Shown here: piece by piece, positions 47,729-61,424 of the stretch
Layout of the letters: each line of letters starts with the position of its first letter
Position numbering within the stretch: the first letter of the stretch is position 1
NCBI GenBank assembly: GCA_025345505.1
Contig: JANVCC010000018.1
Span: 7,426,316-7,490,315 of the forward strand
Length of the DNA: 64,000 bases
Source of the DNA: Todiramphus chloris collaris
Taxonomy: Eukaryota > Chordata > Aves > Coraciiformes > Alcedinidae
Direction of reading: 5' to 3'
Translations under genes and position numbers: made by a program
Notes under the pieces: generated by a model
Told to the model about the DNA's origin: nothing
Databases searched by the model: none
Seen by the model: the letters and a program-made list of their open reading frames with translations, nothing else

Positions 47729-50700
47729 CAGTTGTATCTGTGCCAAACTCAGATCCTGCCAAAACCTCAAATGTAAGTCTGCTTGTTCATCCTGTCCAAA
47801 ATTAGCCCATCCTGGACCAGGCTGAAAAAACAATTTAGTAGGGTGTATTGTATGGGCCTTAGCCCTCACCATGTTTATTCTGCTAGTATATGTCTACTGT
47901 TAGTGGATTAACAACCTCAGCACTGGTCAGATAAAAATGAATTTCTAGGAACAAAACCTAAAGTGTTTGTCTCTTGTAATGCTATGATTATGTAGATATT
48001 TGGAGAGAAATACAAAATAACGAATGTAAGTGTGATTCTTAATGGTCTAATGTGTGGACTCATTACTCATGTACTGTCTTGTTGCATAATCAGTAGAGGC
48101 TGGAACCAGGTATTTCAGAAGAAACAGTTTACACTGTTTGCCTTCCAGAGAAATGCTACCAATGCCTGGATAGGATGAATATGTCTAAAGCCTGGTCTTA
48201 CAAGCAGTTTTGTCAGCTCAGAAAGTGTTCTGCTGTTTTTGCTGACTTTGCTGTTCATTGGCTGATTTAGTATTTGCTATTATACTGCTACTTGTGTTAT
48301 CTGTGATATTTATAATTTCTGTTTTAATTATGCTAAGCTCTTAGATCTCTCTGACAACAGGCTCTACTTAGTCTTAATCAATAATATGTTAGTTTGCTTT
48401 GTGGTTTTTTTTTAAATGTGAAACACAGTGTCCTGCTCAAAATATCTAGAAAAAGTCATGGAACATTTGGAAAAGCTCATCTGAACTGAACAGAAATTTG
48501 AGTTCAAAGTATATTAAGATCCTATATGAGCAACTCGAAGTCAGCTTTAAGATTCACTTTATTTTGTTTGCCTTATACCTTTTCCTGACTGGCCTTCATG
48601 TAAAAAAAAATCCTTATATTCAAGTTTTACCACACAAAGTTCCACTTAATTCTCCATGACTGTTCCTTCTGATTTGTTCAATGTAGATGGAACTTAAGGT
48701 GAAAAAGCTTGGATTAGTTAATGTTTACTAATTGACTCTGTGAGGGAATCCGTGCTAGCATAATGGTGTTATATGACTTAAACTTGAATTTACATCCTGT
48801 ACAGTTCCTGATGAAGGAACAACCTTCACTGCCACTTGTTAAAGTATCATTCTGAAAGCTGGTATTGACACAGTGTTGAACAGAAGCCGTGACTATCTTG
48901 TGGAGGATATCCCCTGGCAGTGAGAATACAAGCAGTGATCTAACCTCCTGTAGATGGAATGTTTATTTTTTATTATGTTTGGGGTTTTTAAATTTTAATT
49001 TAGATTAGGAGTCTATTCACCACACTTTTATCACAAAGGGAATCAGATTAATCATTTTGGATTAAATTACATCGAAATAAGTTTCTGATTAAGGTGAACA
49101 CAGTCCACAGGCAGACTACAGCCAGTCCAAATAAAACTCCCTGAAACCACCTGTATGGTATAGATGTAGGTCCTCAGCACCAGCTGCCTCATTTGAAATA
49201 AACGTGCTTGTTTGTGCTGCATTGATAATGTAGGTATAGCCATAATGGGTGATTAATGATGATTGGAAAAAGAAAGGGGGAAAAAAAAAATGTTGCAAAG
49301 AAAGGCTTTACTTGGGAATGACATGAAATAGTCCCCAGAGAGTTCAGTTTAATAGAAGTTATTTTGGAACTCAAGAAGAAGAAACTTGCCTGACAGGCAT
49401 CTTCTAAACATCCCCAGCTTCTTGAAAACTCATATATGTGGCTATTGGTTTGTTTTGCGGAAGAGAACAGACATGAAACTTCATGTCACTGAGGCAGCCA
49501 AGCAGGGAGATTGCCTCTAATCCAGAAATCCCAGGGCTTTCAGAAACTGCAGCCCAGATTCAGTCTCTCAGAGTGGATTGTCTTTGTATTAAGAACTCTT
49601 GGACTATTCCTGTCACTGAGAATTCTTGGGATTTGTACTGAATCAAAACTAAACTAAGTTTTGAATATCAAAACCTGATGATATAATTAAATTCTCTGTG
49701 AAGCAGAACTACCTTTCCCCTAGCAATTCTGATTTTAAAAAAATGTGAATAGGAATAATGATTTTAATTCAGGTCAGAGATAGTACTAGTAGGGCTGTGC
49801 AAAGAATAATACCCCATTTATAGCAAGTTCTGCTTGTGTTTCAGTTTCACAAGAATGATATTCAAATACTAATTTGAAAGATTCCCACTCCTCCAAAACA
49901 GTATAAAAATATCTGATAGTCAATTTAAGCTATTCTTTACACATCTCCTCACAAACACATGAGCTCTGCAAAGCCTTTTGTCTCAGCTGGAAGATGCTTC
50001 TGTTTGCTCTACCTCACGTCGAAGCTGATTGCCTCTCCAAAGTGTCTGATCTCTGTATATTAGAAAAAGAATAGATTTGAAAGATGCTTACAATTCATTT
50101 AATTTCAATTCCTTTACTTTCTTTCATCCAATATTCTAGATAAACAAATAAATGAGGTAATCATTTCAGTGACTATATCATTTTAATTTTCTACTCAGTA
50201 TGCACAAAACCAAAGCTATTTTTCTTTAACACCATTCTTTTTCTCATAAATTGTAAAGCAGAAGATCTGCTCATGTCTTTTTAAAATTCTGCATGTACTT
50301 CAGACAAAGTTGGCTGCTTTAAGGGATATAATGAAAGTATATTGTTTTCTAAATATACCCTAAATAGACAAGCAAACAAACAAAAAAAGCACCAAGCATA
50401 TTAACTGATCAAATTAATTCCCAACTTTGGAACATTTAACTTTGGGGAAAGAACAGTTTTCTTTTCTTTTCTGTACATTTTCTATCAATAGAATTGACAT
50501 AAATTGGAATTGTTTCAACCACGCTCAATCAAATGTTAGATTTTGACCAACACAGGTTTCTGGGAAAACTTTAGGTTCCCTGTAACATATCTAATGGTTC
50601 ACAATCCTTTCCAACAGCTTTAGTGAGCCTACAAAAAACATCCCAAGATAAATCACTAGTCTGGTTGGGTGATGCTAATGTTACAATATTGATGCCATAT

Positions 50701-51847
50701 GTGTTATGAAATTTTTCAGACACTCCAATCATTACCACAGCTCCATTATGGGAGGGGTTTAAGCAAGCAGGAGGAGAGAAACAATATCTGCGTCAGAATG
50801 CTGATAAATCTTCCTATCTCCTTCCCACACATGCACTCTGATGTGGATTAAAATATATGTTTCTCTGACTCTCAATGATAGAAATGATTAATGACTGTAA
50901 ATAACAGGCACATTGTTTGTCACTTACTTTTGACTTCTAAAATGTGAATTAAATCCCCTCTGGTTCTTATAATTATCAATTGGAGGGAAAAAAAAACGAC
51001 AAAAAAATCCCCAACACACAAAAAATACAACCCCTCCCTGTTTTCCCTTATTTGGAATTCAGTTAGATTTAGGGGGTTAAATCTATTCAGTTTTAAAAGA
51101 AGAAAACAGGATTTGATTGTTCATGACATTTTGTTCAGAATCAATCATTGTCAGGTCAGGTTAGACTGATTTACTATGAGCCTGCCATAGAAAAGATTTG
51201 CCACAAATGGCAAGGCTCTGAGCTGTTTCCACCGCACTGAACATAATGATGGATTTATCATTGCAATCAAGATGGTAAAACAGCATGGTCCCTAGAGTCG
51301 TGCACCAGGCAAATTGATCACAAAAGCCCTGAAGTTATATAAGGGCTTTGTTTATCTGGTCTCAGTCTGCAAGAGTAGTAATCCAACTTAAGACACTCTG
51401 ATCTTTACAGAAGTTTGGACAGGTTTTATCTCCTAAACCAGTATATAGTAGAATTGCCTCTACTGGGGAGTAAAACAACTACCCATAAATATATACATAA
51501 ATAATTTTTAAATAAAAGGTAGTCCAACATAAACAGAAATAATAAATACTGTTACTATTGATATTATGATCTGGTAGTATTGTCTTAATCTGTAATTGAT
51601 TGAATATACTGTAACAGTTTAGCGAGAAGGTGAATAATATGGGAAGAAGAACATTTGATTTAATACATTACCTTTTCATTACAAGCATTATTTCTTAATT
51701 TAACCAGGAAACAGCTGTGTTAAGCTCTCAGGTCCAAATAAATTAAAGCTAAAGGGAAATATTAGCCCCTCTGTAATAGTACAGTGGCAAACTGGGGCTT
51801 TTACCTAAGTAGAAAAATGAAGTCAGTCTGTAGCTTACCTTTCTGAA

Positions 51848-52217
51848 ATGATGTTTCAAAGAGTAGAAAGTATTACTTCTCTGTCTCATGAAAAGCAAGG
51901 TTTGGAGAGAGAAAGTGATTCTATGAAGAAAGGAAGTGAATCACCAAAGGCAGCATCTGGGAAGGCTCTGTCCTGTGACTTAGCCCTGCAGACTCCTGCT
52001 CATTTTTCTGAAATTTCTGGATCTATAGACAAAGATCATGAACTAGAACCTAAGAAAGGGATCTGTCCAGTGGGACGATGACATGTTTTTCACTGAGGAC
52101 CAGAAGGCCATTATTTAGTGGGATGATGCAAGAATACCAAATGCTCTAGAACTGGACCTTTTTCCATGTGAAGACAAAGCTTTAAAACCATTCTTCAGCC
52201 ACGTGTCAGAGACTTGA
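51848..52217 (+). pseudogene. Unidentified coding-like stretch with frameshift
   Basis: The first frame (51848-52081, 77 codons, open upstream to about 51815) has a hydrophilic, Ser/Glu/Lys-rich composition that looks like a disordered protein region, for example SDSMKKGSESPKAASGK and FSEISGSIDKDHELEPKKG. Shortly before its stop, the next frame (open from 52047) takes over with QWDDDMFFTEDQKAII, an in-frame TAG at 52116-52118, and then WDDARIPNALELDLFPCEDK on to a stop at 52215-52217. The two frames would join with one indel between about 52047 and 52078. I do not recognise the protein. It could be a decayed retrogene or exon, or a chance pattern. No intron borders or poly(A) tail were seen. 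Confidence 0.3.
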
Positions 52218-54138
52218 AAAAAATCTAACTTAGTCCTGCATTCAGCCAAGAAACACAACTGGATTTTATTTTTATATAAAATATCTGAGTGTTATTCGTC
52301 GCTCGGCTGGACCTAAAAAATAAAAATTGAATGGAGAAGTCAGCATTTGGCATACTTGTAAAACAATGAAGAATTTGGGAACATTCTATGCATTCTAAAG
52401 GTAGAATTAAGCTTGAGTCTATATGCAGAAATATCTATGAAGGAATGTGATATGCATCCAGATTAAAAATTCCTTAAATTACATTATAAATTGTGAGGAG
52501 CAGGGTATGTATTTTCCTATTTATTTGACAGAATCTATAATGATATGAACCAGTGAACACAGATTAGTATCTCTATCTTAATTTTGAATTTAAATTAAGT
52601 TGATTAAATAGTTTTCTAATTTAAAGCCTGAATGTATCTTTACAATGTTTGATTGCATAACTGGTAAAAGGATCTATTGCATATTATTGATTTACTTGAG
52701 GTATGAATATCATACAAGCTATAATTCATGGGCAATAATGATTTTAAAATGGCTATACAGAATTAAAAATAGAATAGCAAACCACCTAGAAAATAAAAAA
52801 ATTTAATTCGTAGACCTACTGGATTCTTCAGAGATTCATTATGTGCACTGAGAAGAGGGGCTGTTCTCACTTTTCACCAAAGTGTTCTCTTCAAAGCACT
52901 CTCACACAGACATTGGCAGCACTGTTTGACAGAAAATGCATTTAGGCAAATTTACTGTCAACTTAGTCTTCAAGGTGTGCAGCTAGACATACAGTAGGAA
53001 TATATAAAGTGTAAGTAAAGTAGAACTGGTTTTCATTATTTTGACAAAGTTTTTATTGTGCGAAAGCAGAGGCTTAATAAAATAATTTTAAAAATTACAA
53101 CTTTAAAAATTAATGCTTTTAATCCAAAATTCCTATTAGTAAAACAGAATAGAATATTACAAGCCTATCTTTTCATTAGAGTAATTTTCATTTGGAGGTA
53201 CTTTTCTTTCTTTAATGAAAAATATAAAAAAAAGAAGTCTGTGTTCAAGCTTAAACTCTTTTCAGAAAGGAGAATTCTAACATTTTTCCAAAAGCGTAAT
53301 AAATAGAATGTGCTCCTTATTTACAGTGAATCCAATGTGGGTTCAACCCATTTGTGAAGATCTAAGTACCTACTAAAAGACCATTTCTTTCCAGAAGATA
53401 TGGACTGAGCTCTGCTGTTTCAAGATACCTCCACCCTTGTCTGTTCCCCTGTATCTGCATGAAAAGGCTGCCCACCTGCCATTGGCCTTTCCTCTTGTGA
53501 CAGCAAAGCATGGCCTAGACAAATGTGGCCATAAGCAAACATCTACAACTGTGGTTCTCCACAGTTCACAACACAGAACTGAAGAAGGCTGTTTAGATTG
53601 CATTTTCAGATTTTTTTGTTGATGCTGATATTTCACAATGTTAACTTTCAGAAGAGAATTCTGGGGTAGTGAAAATACTCCCAGACAGAATAACCATTTC
53701 TTCAGTAAGCCTAATGGCATCCTGGGGTAGACAGTAACACCAAATATGCTGGTACAGATACATGTAAGTCACCAGTCAAAATGAACAGAGAAGTCACTTA
53801 AGGAAGTGAATCAGAAAGACATCTCTCTTCTTTTGTGGCATTTTAACTGGTGTAAGTAAAGATACTAATAAAACTTATTCTGCTGCTGACTCCAGTCTTT
53901 CTGGAAGGCCAGTTGATTCTGTCCCTGGCCTGAGTTCAAAACAGGTTCCACACCTGATTGACAGAAAATATAATAGAGGAAACCCCTCATAATTTAATTT
54001 ATTGAGCATATATTTGTGGAATACATCATATGAGGGCCTTGGAATAATCCTTTAGAAGTTTAATAGAAGTTATTCTGGGATTCTTATCAATCTTAGTGTC
54101 TCTGTGACAAAGTATCCTGGGACATTATCATTAACCAT

Positions 54139-54280
54139 GCAAAAAAATAAAAAAAAAATTTAAAAAACCAATTAAAACCAAACCAAACAAACCCCCCACC
54201 CCAAAAAACCAACCAACCAACCAAACAAAAAAACCCCCCACAAAATAAAAAAAAAAAGAAAGAAAAAAAACCCAAAAGGA
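54139..54280. repeat. C/A-rich low-complexity tract
   Basis: About 140 bases almost only A and C on the plus strand, with CCAACCAACCAACC and CCCCCCAC units and several A-runs. Its complement resembles the G/T-rich tract at 26791-26935. Confidence 0.85.
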
Positions 54281-57200
54281 CATTATGGATGAATGTCTAA
54301 CCTTTTACCTTCAACTAGACTTGATAATACAGCCTAGTTTTCATTCTCCTCATATAAAATTAGGTGAGATTTGATATGTTACATCAGAATGTAAGGCTAT
54401 GAAAAACAAACAAACAAAAAGAAACCATATTCCTGAGATCCCTCATGCAAATCAACCACTTTCCTGAAGCACCCTACCATTTCTGAGTTACTGAAATTAC
54501 TGATGTACATTCTCTCCTGGATCATTTTTCTCTATTGTTTTGGAAAGATTTGTCTAATGCACAGGAGAGAGCAAGGATGACTTCTGATGTGGAAAGGCAA
54601 GAATGTGGTCACCGGGAGGTGTCTGACCTTAAGTTTTCTGGGACAACTAAATACTAATGCTTTCACAGCCCTTTATTCCCAGACCGCTGTCTTAGCAGAG
54701 CAGATCTAGTATATAACCATTATACTATATTTCTGCTGTTTCCTTTATCAAACACAGCTGTTGATTTGAAGCTTTTTTTGTCCCTTATTTCTCTTTCTTT
54801 TCTTGTCTCTCCCTCTTTCTTTGGAGGTTAATGGGATGTAGCTCATCAGTGATCTTGGGTCAAACCATTTGGCCACCCCTATCCAGAAGTCATCTAATGA
54901 GTGAACTAGCTCTTGATGCTGGCAACCATAGGTCAATCTGATTTTGTATTAACTTGAAGAAGGTCAAATGGTCTCTAAATTTGATAAATAACCCATTTCT
55001 TGAACTGCTGATGGAGAACATAGACAAGGTGAAAGTTAATACAATACTGGACTTGTATCGCCACAAGAATAGGTACTACAGCTTAATTTGCACAGGACAT
55101 AACTTAGACTCAGCTTGAGCTCCAGAAACTAGTACCTATGTATCCCAGTTAAATAAGAACAAATAACGTCAAAGAGTGTATTTGATAAATTTCGCCTCTT
55201 TCAGTACATAAACAGTCCCTGAGACTGACATTTTTAAGCTGCATCTCATTATTGTCCTCCTCAGAAATTATTGTTGCAATTTTTGTTTTGTGCTTTTTTT
55301 GTTGGTTTTTTTTTTTTTTAATGGATTATTCATTAAAAAAGGAAATAGAGAAATCTTATTTTAATCTAATAACCTAGACAAATCTCATTACATGTTATCT
55401 CTTTACAAGACTGGACAAGCATGCAAAGTTTTGCTGCTTATGCTTTTATAACCTACTTTATGTGTATTTACAACAGAGAAGGAGCTACGAGATGTCATAG
55501 GAATGTCAGAATTGTGAATAAAAAAATCACTGAGAAGTGTAGAAAAAAAGTAACTCTCTGGATCGACAAAGCACTTAGGAGAACACTGGCAGAGGAAAAG
55601 AAAACCCAAAACAAGTAATGGGAAAGAATAAAGACAAAACACCGTGACAGCAGAGTATCCGGAGGTCTGGATCTCAGCTGAAGAGTGGGGAGTTTGTCAC
55701 TTACTGGTTTTTACAGTTAGAACTCACTGAAGATGCAATACCTCCCTAGGTGTCATATCAGTCTCAAGTCTTCCTGTGAAGTTTTTACATCTGTTTTCTA
55801 CAAATGTGCTTCTAGTATACTGCTGCAGCATGGAGGGTGAGCTAAAGTAATCAGAAAGCTTTGAACTTAGCACCATTGAATATATTTAGTTTTGGAAGAA
55901 CACTGGTAAATATTTCAGTTTTTATTTACAGCTATATCTAACTTTGGGTTGCAAGAATAACCCTCAGAATATGTTGGGCAATTCTATTCAGAAGGGCGTT
56001 TTTTTTTTTTTGGTCCCAGCAGATGTATATAAGAGAAATAATGCTGGTTTTACTCAAAAATTTGGTAACTCACAGTGTCTGTGACATGCCTGAAGGTTGC
56101 TGTCAGAACAGAACCTTTCACAGAAGCATTAAAGCTCCTTGGGAAATGAAATGTCCAGTCTTTGAGACATGAAGTTTAGTCTGACAAAGAAAAGAGAAGG
56201 CCAGAAATATTTTGAGGGTATTTTGATAACACATAAGTTTATTCATTATGACCTATTAATAATATATGTTCACTACTAACATCCCATTTGCATTTGCCTG
56301 TTAATTTGTCCTCTTTTAAAGATCAGGTTTTTTAAATGAATAATAACATTTTCATTTTAATATGATACATCTACATGCATATACAAAGGCCACTTAGAGT
56401 GAGATTTAATCTGTATGAGGGAATTCCAAAGTCACAGCTGTAGAATTTCAACTAGCTGGTAACAGTAGGCTTTGAAAAGTATGAAAATGGATGAAATCAG
56501 AAACATGATTATTGTTACTGATTATTACTATCATCTATATATGTCCTGTGGCATACAAATACATATTACTATCACCAGACTTGTAGAAAATAACAGAAAT
56601 GATGAGATTATGCCAAGCAAAGCTTCTGATTAGAAGGGTACTTAGTGATCAATGTCTGCTTCTTTTTTTATTGAAAGCTAAATTGGCATGAAATTGTAAA
56701 ACATGTGATTTCCATCAAAACACCAGAATATTTTTTTATTTCATATGCTGCTGCTTCTGTTTCTTACAATATGCCTCCTGGCAGCTAATTCTGGATTCCA
56801 GCATCCTACATTACTTGTGTCCAGCAACTGAATGTGATGACCTATGAATTATAATAACAAAAAATTGTGAGAGGGTCATAGTGTATCATGGGTAAGATAT
56901 CTTACAAGGAATACTAGAGGACTTTGAAAATGAGAACAGAGTATAGCAGTAGATCACCTTCCATGAAACAACACAGTGGTGTTAAAATAGTTCATACTGT
57001 GGGTGGAATAGAACTTTTTTTAGCCATTCTTATGAAACCCCAAATATTCCACAGAATTGTCTTAAAGTAAATAAGTAAATGAATAAATAAATATAAAAAC
57101 ATTTTGAAGCAGACTACCCCCACTTACTTGCACGCATTTGGGTGAATGCACATATTCAAGTTCTATGCTACCTCCAGCATGACACGGCATGTGATTTGCC

Positions 57201-60200
57201 AAGCAGGTATTTTGAAGCAAATAGATAGAATTTGTAATTTAAGAAGAGGAAAACAAATTCAGCATTGCAATTTAGGGATATTTTCCTTATACTGCTTTCA
57301 GTTTATCTGGACTTTCTGTTCTCAGCTGTTCCCTGTATACACAAGCAGTGGGTCTGCATTCTCAGAAGACTCTCAGTGGTATCTTTAGGTAGTTTATTGT
57401 TCAAATCCTTTAACTGAAAAATACCAGCTGACCTATACTTTTCAGGTAACAGGAAGAATAAATATCTTCAGGAGCATGGACATTTTGACAGTTTCTGGAC
57501 AGATTGCCTAGTCCATAGAACTAAATTGTCTTCTATAAAATGCAATAGGAAAAAATAATTGCCCACTACTTTCAAAAGGGCAAAATACTGCTTGCATGAT
57601 TTTGCCATTCTCTTTCTGTTTCATAGCAAGTGAATCTTAGTAAGTTTGAACTAACTTCAGATTGACCTTGAAGTTCCCAAGCTAGAACAATTATGTAACT
57701 ACAGTCAAACTTAGAGTTACAGTAAGAAGAGGAGTAACAAGCCCAGACATGACTATGAGCAAAAAGATAAGTACAGAAGAGGATTGGTCCATAGGCAGTT
57801 CTTCAACTTTTTTTTTTCTTTTTGATTTGTCTTTAATTTTTTTTTAAAGACAAACCAGAAAAAATAAAAAAGAAGACAACAAAACAAAACAACAATAAGA
57901 ACACTTAGCAATAAGTAATATGCAGCTTTATGATACTAATTGTTCTTCCAATGTCCTAGTGTATAGCATACAGTACCATGGTAACCATCTTCAAACATGT
58001 ATTATGATACACACATGTGCAGTGAGCAAATGTAGCATGGTATTGGATATTGTTCACTCAATACAAAAGTTAATTGTTCATAAGCATTTTAATAAATATG
58101 TTTTATGGGAACATGTTATAAGCACATGTTTAAATCTACTCCTGTTCAGCAAAACATTCAACTCTACATACATTTGTACCTCAAGCAAAATTTATGCAAA
58201 TTAATATTACCAGGGTCCAGAACTACCAATCAAGTACCTGTGGTGAGGCAGTGTAATATACCCCCAATGGGACCTTGACCTAACAGGAATATATATTTTC
58301 TTATACTTGAGATAGCTTGTTTAGCACCAGCTTTGACATTTTTCTATGTACCAGCTTTATACTAAGAAGAGTCATCCTAAATCCTTCATTTAATCCATCC
58401 CTTAAATGCAACTGGACTCAAATTAACACTTTTCAAAATTATTACTTCACAGGTCTAGGTTTTTAACTTTACATTCACTCACCTGAAATTAGTACCTTAT
58501 AGTGTGGTGTTTATTGTTTTAGTCCTCATTTCAGTTATTTTACTAAGAAAAAGTGGGTTGCTGAATTCAAGCCTTATATATTAGTAATTGCTTTTAGACT
58601 TCTAGAAGGGAAGATAAGAGTTTTTCCAAAGAGCAATAATCATATTAGAAAGCCACATAACATTGCATCTCATTCTAAACAACTTTTTCTTTTCACTGAT
58701 TCCTGTTCTGGAATACTTGGTGCTCATTGATTGCTATTGTTTTAGTTTGTTCTACATTGTAGAAAATGCAGAACAAAGCAGGCAGCTTTAAGAATGCATT
58801 TTGCTAGGATTGTCAATGGTACATTCAATTAGTCTATTAACAACTACTCTGCAGTTTTCCCCTTGGATAAATTTTTTTTTATCTTTAAAAACACACATCT
58901 TACCTCAAGTCTCAGCTTTGCTGAGTTCCACTTTCTGTTACTGCTTTGTCTGCTTTATTAAAAACCTTGTAGTAACACTATGTTAGACATTTCTCAAATT
59001 TTGAGGAGCTAAGACTCAAAAGAAGACATATAGACCAATAATGGTTTTACAGAATCATCCAGCCAGACCTTGGTAATGTATGCAAAGTCAGGAACCTCAT
59101 CAACAATCACATCATGGATGGCAGTAACCTTTTTAGGCATTGACTTAACAATTAAATAGCATGAGTCAACATGTTGGGTCTCTGTCAATCAACAACATGT
59201 GCACTGAATAAGGTAAAGCTAATGGTACTGACATTATATACACCACAGTTTACTCAGGACCTTACTCTCCTTGTTGCAGTTCTATTTCCATCCTTAGTTT
59301 ATGAAGACCAACGTGCTCAGAGGATAAAGCTGTAGTTTCACCAAATTCTTATGACCTCATCTACTCACAGAATGACTACAGAGGCTTCAGTGCATTTGTA
59401 AATAGGATTTATTTCCAATAGGCGTAAATGGCTATGCTGAATGTTTACCATAGTGTATGAAACACATTTGTTCTCTACTTTTACAGCTTAAACCACTGCA
59501 GGGTAAGGAGAGTTATGCTTTGTTTAATTTTTACAGTTTGGCTATTTTTCAGTGTTTTCTATTTCTATCCCTGCATGTGACAGATGAGAGAACAGAATTT
59601 TCTCTCTCTTCCCAAGTCAACACTTAGATTATGGTGCACCAAAACATTACCTTTTTAAGCATTTTTTAAGTGGAGTCATCAGTTGTTCTGGTAGAGTATC
59701 AGAGCTATGTTCACTCCTGACCAAATAAAAAAAAAAAAAAAGGACAAAGAATTAAACTCACTCAGTTAAAACCATTTTCTCTTTTTCCAGTCTAGGTTTA
59801 CAGTCTTGCTCAATATTCTGCTACATGATTTAGCAAATAAATTTAAAAAGTACTCTGTAATTTTTGGAAACCATAAGATGAAGCAATGTTTATTCAAGAT
59901 GCAGTGGGAGGGGAAAATAGATAAAATTTCTGTGATAGAGACTTCTGATTAACATTACTCTTTTTTGCCTACTGTAATAATTTGCCTTCATGGAAAAGGA
60001 AATATGAGATACTACATTCTGAAACACTTGTTGGATGTTACAGAGCTTACTTAGTAGCAGATCTGTTCTTGAAAATCTCTGAAGGACAAATTTTAATACA
60101 TACACTTAAAGTTTGGAGGTTTTTTTACATTCTCTTATTCATCCTTCTTCATAGCTGATGACATGGGTATTATTTAGATATTATTCATAGACATTACAAT

Positions 60201-60347
60201 AACTTAGAATTTTATTCTTTTAAAAACATTTCAAGTATTATGGAGGAGATCTTGGACGAAAATAAAAATTATTCTCATTTTAATTCATTAGTAGTTAATC
60301 TAGTGCACTTTTTTAAAAACAGAATAGCTGATGTGTAACTTGAGAAC

Positions 60348-60492
60348 TGTCAAGGTATAGAGGTCAGGACAGTCCACTAGACCTATAACAGACTTTCTCT
60401 GTTAACCCCTCTCACTTCCCAATGAGGAAGAGAAAGGGAATAAGGGAGAGAGACATAATTGATCAGAAACAAAAGCTAGAACAGCTTTAATA

Positions 60493-60526
<34 letters not shown>

Positions 60527-61042
60527 CAAATATATACAAAGCCAGCATTGAACCCAAACTCCCTCCAGATGGCAATTACATCGCCATCACCACTGGTGAT
60601 GTGCAGCAGTCAGTGGGGACATTCTAGGATGAACTCATTGGCAGATGGGAAAACAATTCAGGAACACATGGATCGGGATCAAAGGCAGAATGGACAGAGT
60701 CCTCCTTGTAATGCTGGCTGTTGAAGAAGAGAGCTTGACTCTCATGATCCCTGAGATTTATACCAAATATCACATATATGGGATGGAATCTCTTGCTGGT
60801 CAGTTTAGGGTCACCTATCCTGTCTTCTCCCTGCATGTGCAGCCTTTTACTTTCTCCACCCCCCACTGTGGTATACAAGATCCAGAAGTGATCTTGGCCT
60901 GCAGACAAATCCTTGGTACTAACTCTAAACATCGGGTGTTATCATTGCCAGAAGTAGACACTGCCTGTAAACATGCTGCTAGCTTCAGAAAGTGCAGTTT
61001 GAAGAACTTTGCTGAAAAGATAAGAACAAAACTGAAAATTTG
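60348..61042 (-). mobile_element. Solo LTR, avian ERV family 2, copy B
   Basis: Begins TGTCAAGG at 60348 and follows the same block order as the copy at 14461: GACCTATAACAGACTTTCTC, GAAAGGGAATAAGGGAGAGA, AAGCTAGAACAGCTTTAATA, an A-run with (TA)n at 60492-60525, TACAAATATATACAAAG, GCAATTACATCGCCATCACC, GGTCAGTTTAGGGTCACC, and CAGAAGTGATCTTGGCCTGC. It differs by several indels. The end near 61042 is ragged and the final part of the LTR seems lost. On the minus strand the region at 60755-60785 has TATA-like sequence, so transcription ran leftward. No internal retroviral genes are beside it. Frames at 60624-61118 are chance frames within it. Confidence 0.82.
60492..60525. repeat. Poly(A)-(TA)n within the LTR
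   Basis: 19 A followed by about seven TA units. In the copy at 14461 the same position (about 14590-14645) is A-rich but not a clean run, so the tract has expanded here. Confidence 0.85.
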
Positions 61043-61424
61043 TTTTTATGAAAGGCTCATTCATTTTCACATTTTATCTTTAAATCATCTGTTTGTATCT
61101 ACCAGAATTAGGAATTAACTATATTTCACACTTAAAACAGGCTTTACAGAAAATAGTCATAGAGACTGTTTTAAAGATAAGATTTTTAGATTAATTTCTC
61201 TAAAATTATTGGAATGAGTATTCTCCAGAAGAATCCAACATCCAGCCTGCTTAAGAGAAGATGGATTTTGAATGTAGTTATTCCTGAAGGACACTGGTTG
61301 AGTTTCTATTCATCCTTTTAGTGTAATATTCTTCCTCAATCCTGATAATAATTTCATGAAGTTTGCTAAAAGGGAAATGCCAAATTCTGCATCTGTGAAG
61401 GAATAGTCCCATATGCCAGGAAAG
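61043..61424. other. Single-copy DNA, no gene seen
   Basis: About 380 bases with no recognised feature. Confidence 0.4.

Larger units (their letters stand above)
47729..60347. other. AT-rich single-copy DNA, no gene seen
   Basis: About 12.6 kb with no recognised LINE or LTR. Simple sequence includes a C/A-rich tract at 54139-54280 and T- or A-runs near 55300-55319, 56000-56011 and 59727-59741. The stretch 50690-51370 has the look of conserved non-coding DNA but cannot be tested here. A broken coding-like stretch at 51848-52217 is listed separately. The TGGCATCCTGGGGTAGACAG string at 53715-53734 resembles a CR1 but is too short to call. Confidence 0.42.

Noticed and set aside
53703-53735. Short CR1-like string (AATGGCATCCTGGGGTAGAC)
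   Set aside because: Only about 20-25 bases match the CR1 ORF2 path and the flanks do not, so coincidence cannot be excluded.
54093-54275. Minus-strand Phe/Gly/Trp-rich frame
   Set aside because: It is a translation of the C/A-rich low-complexity tract.
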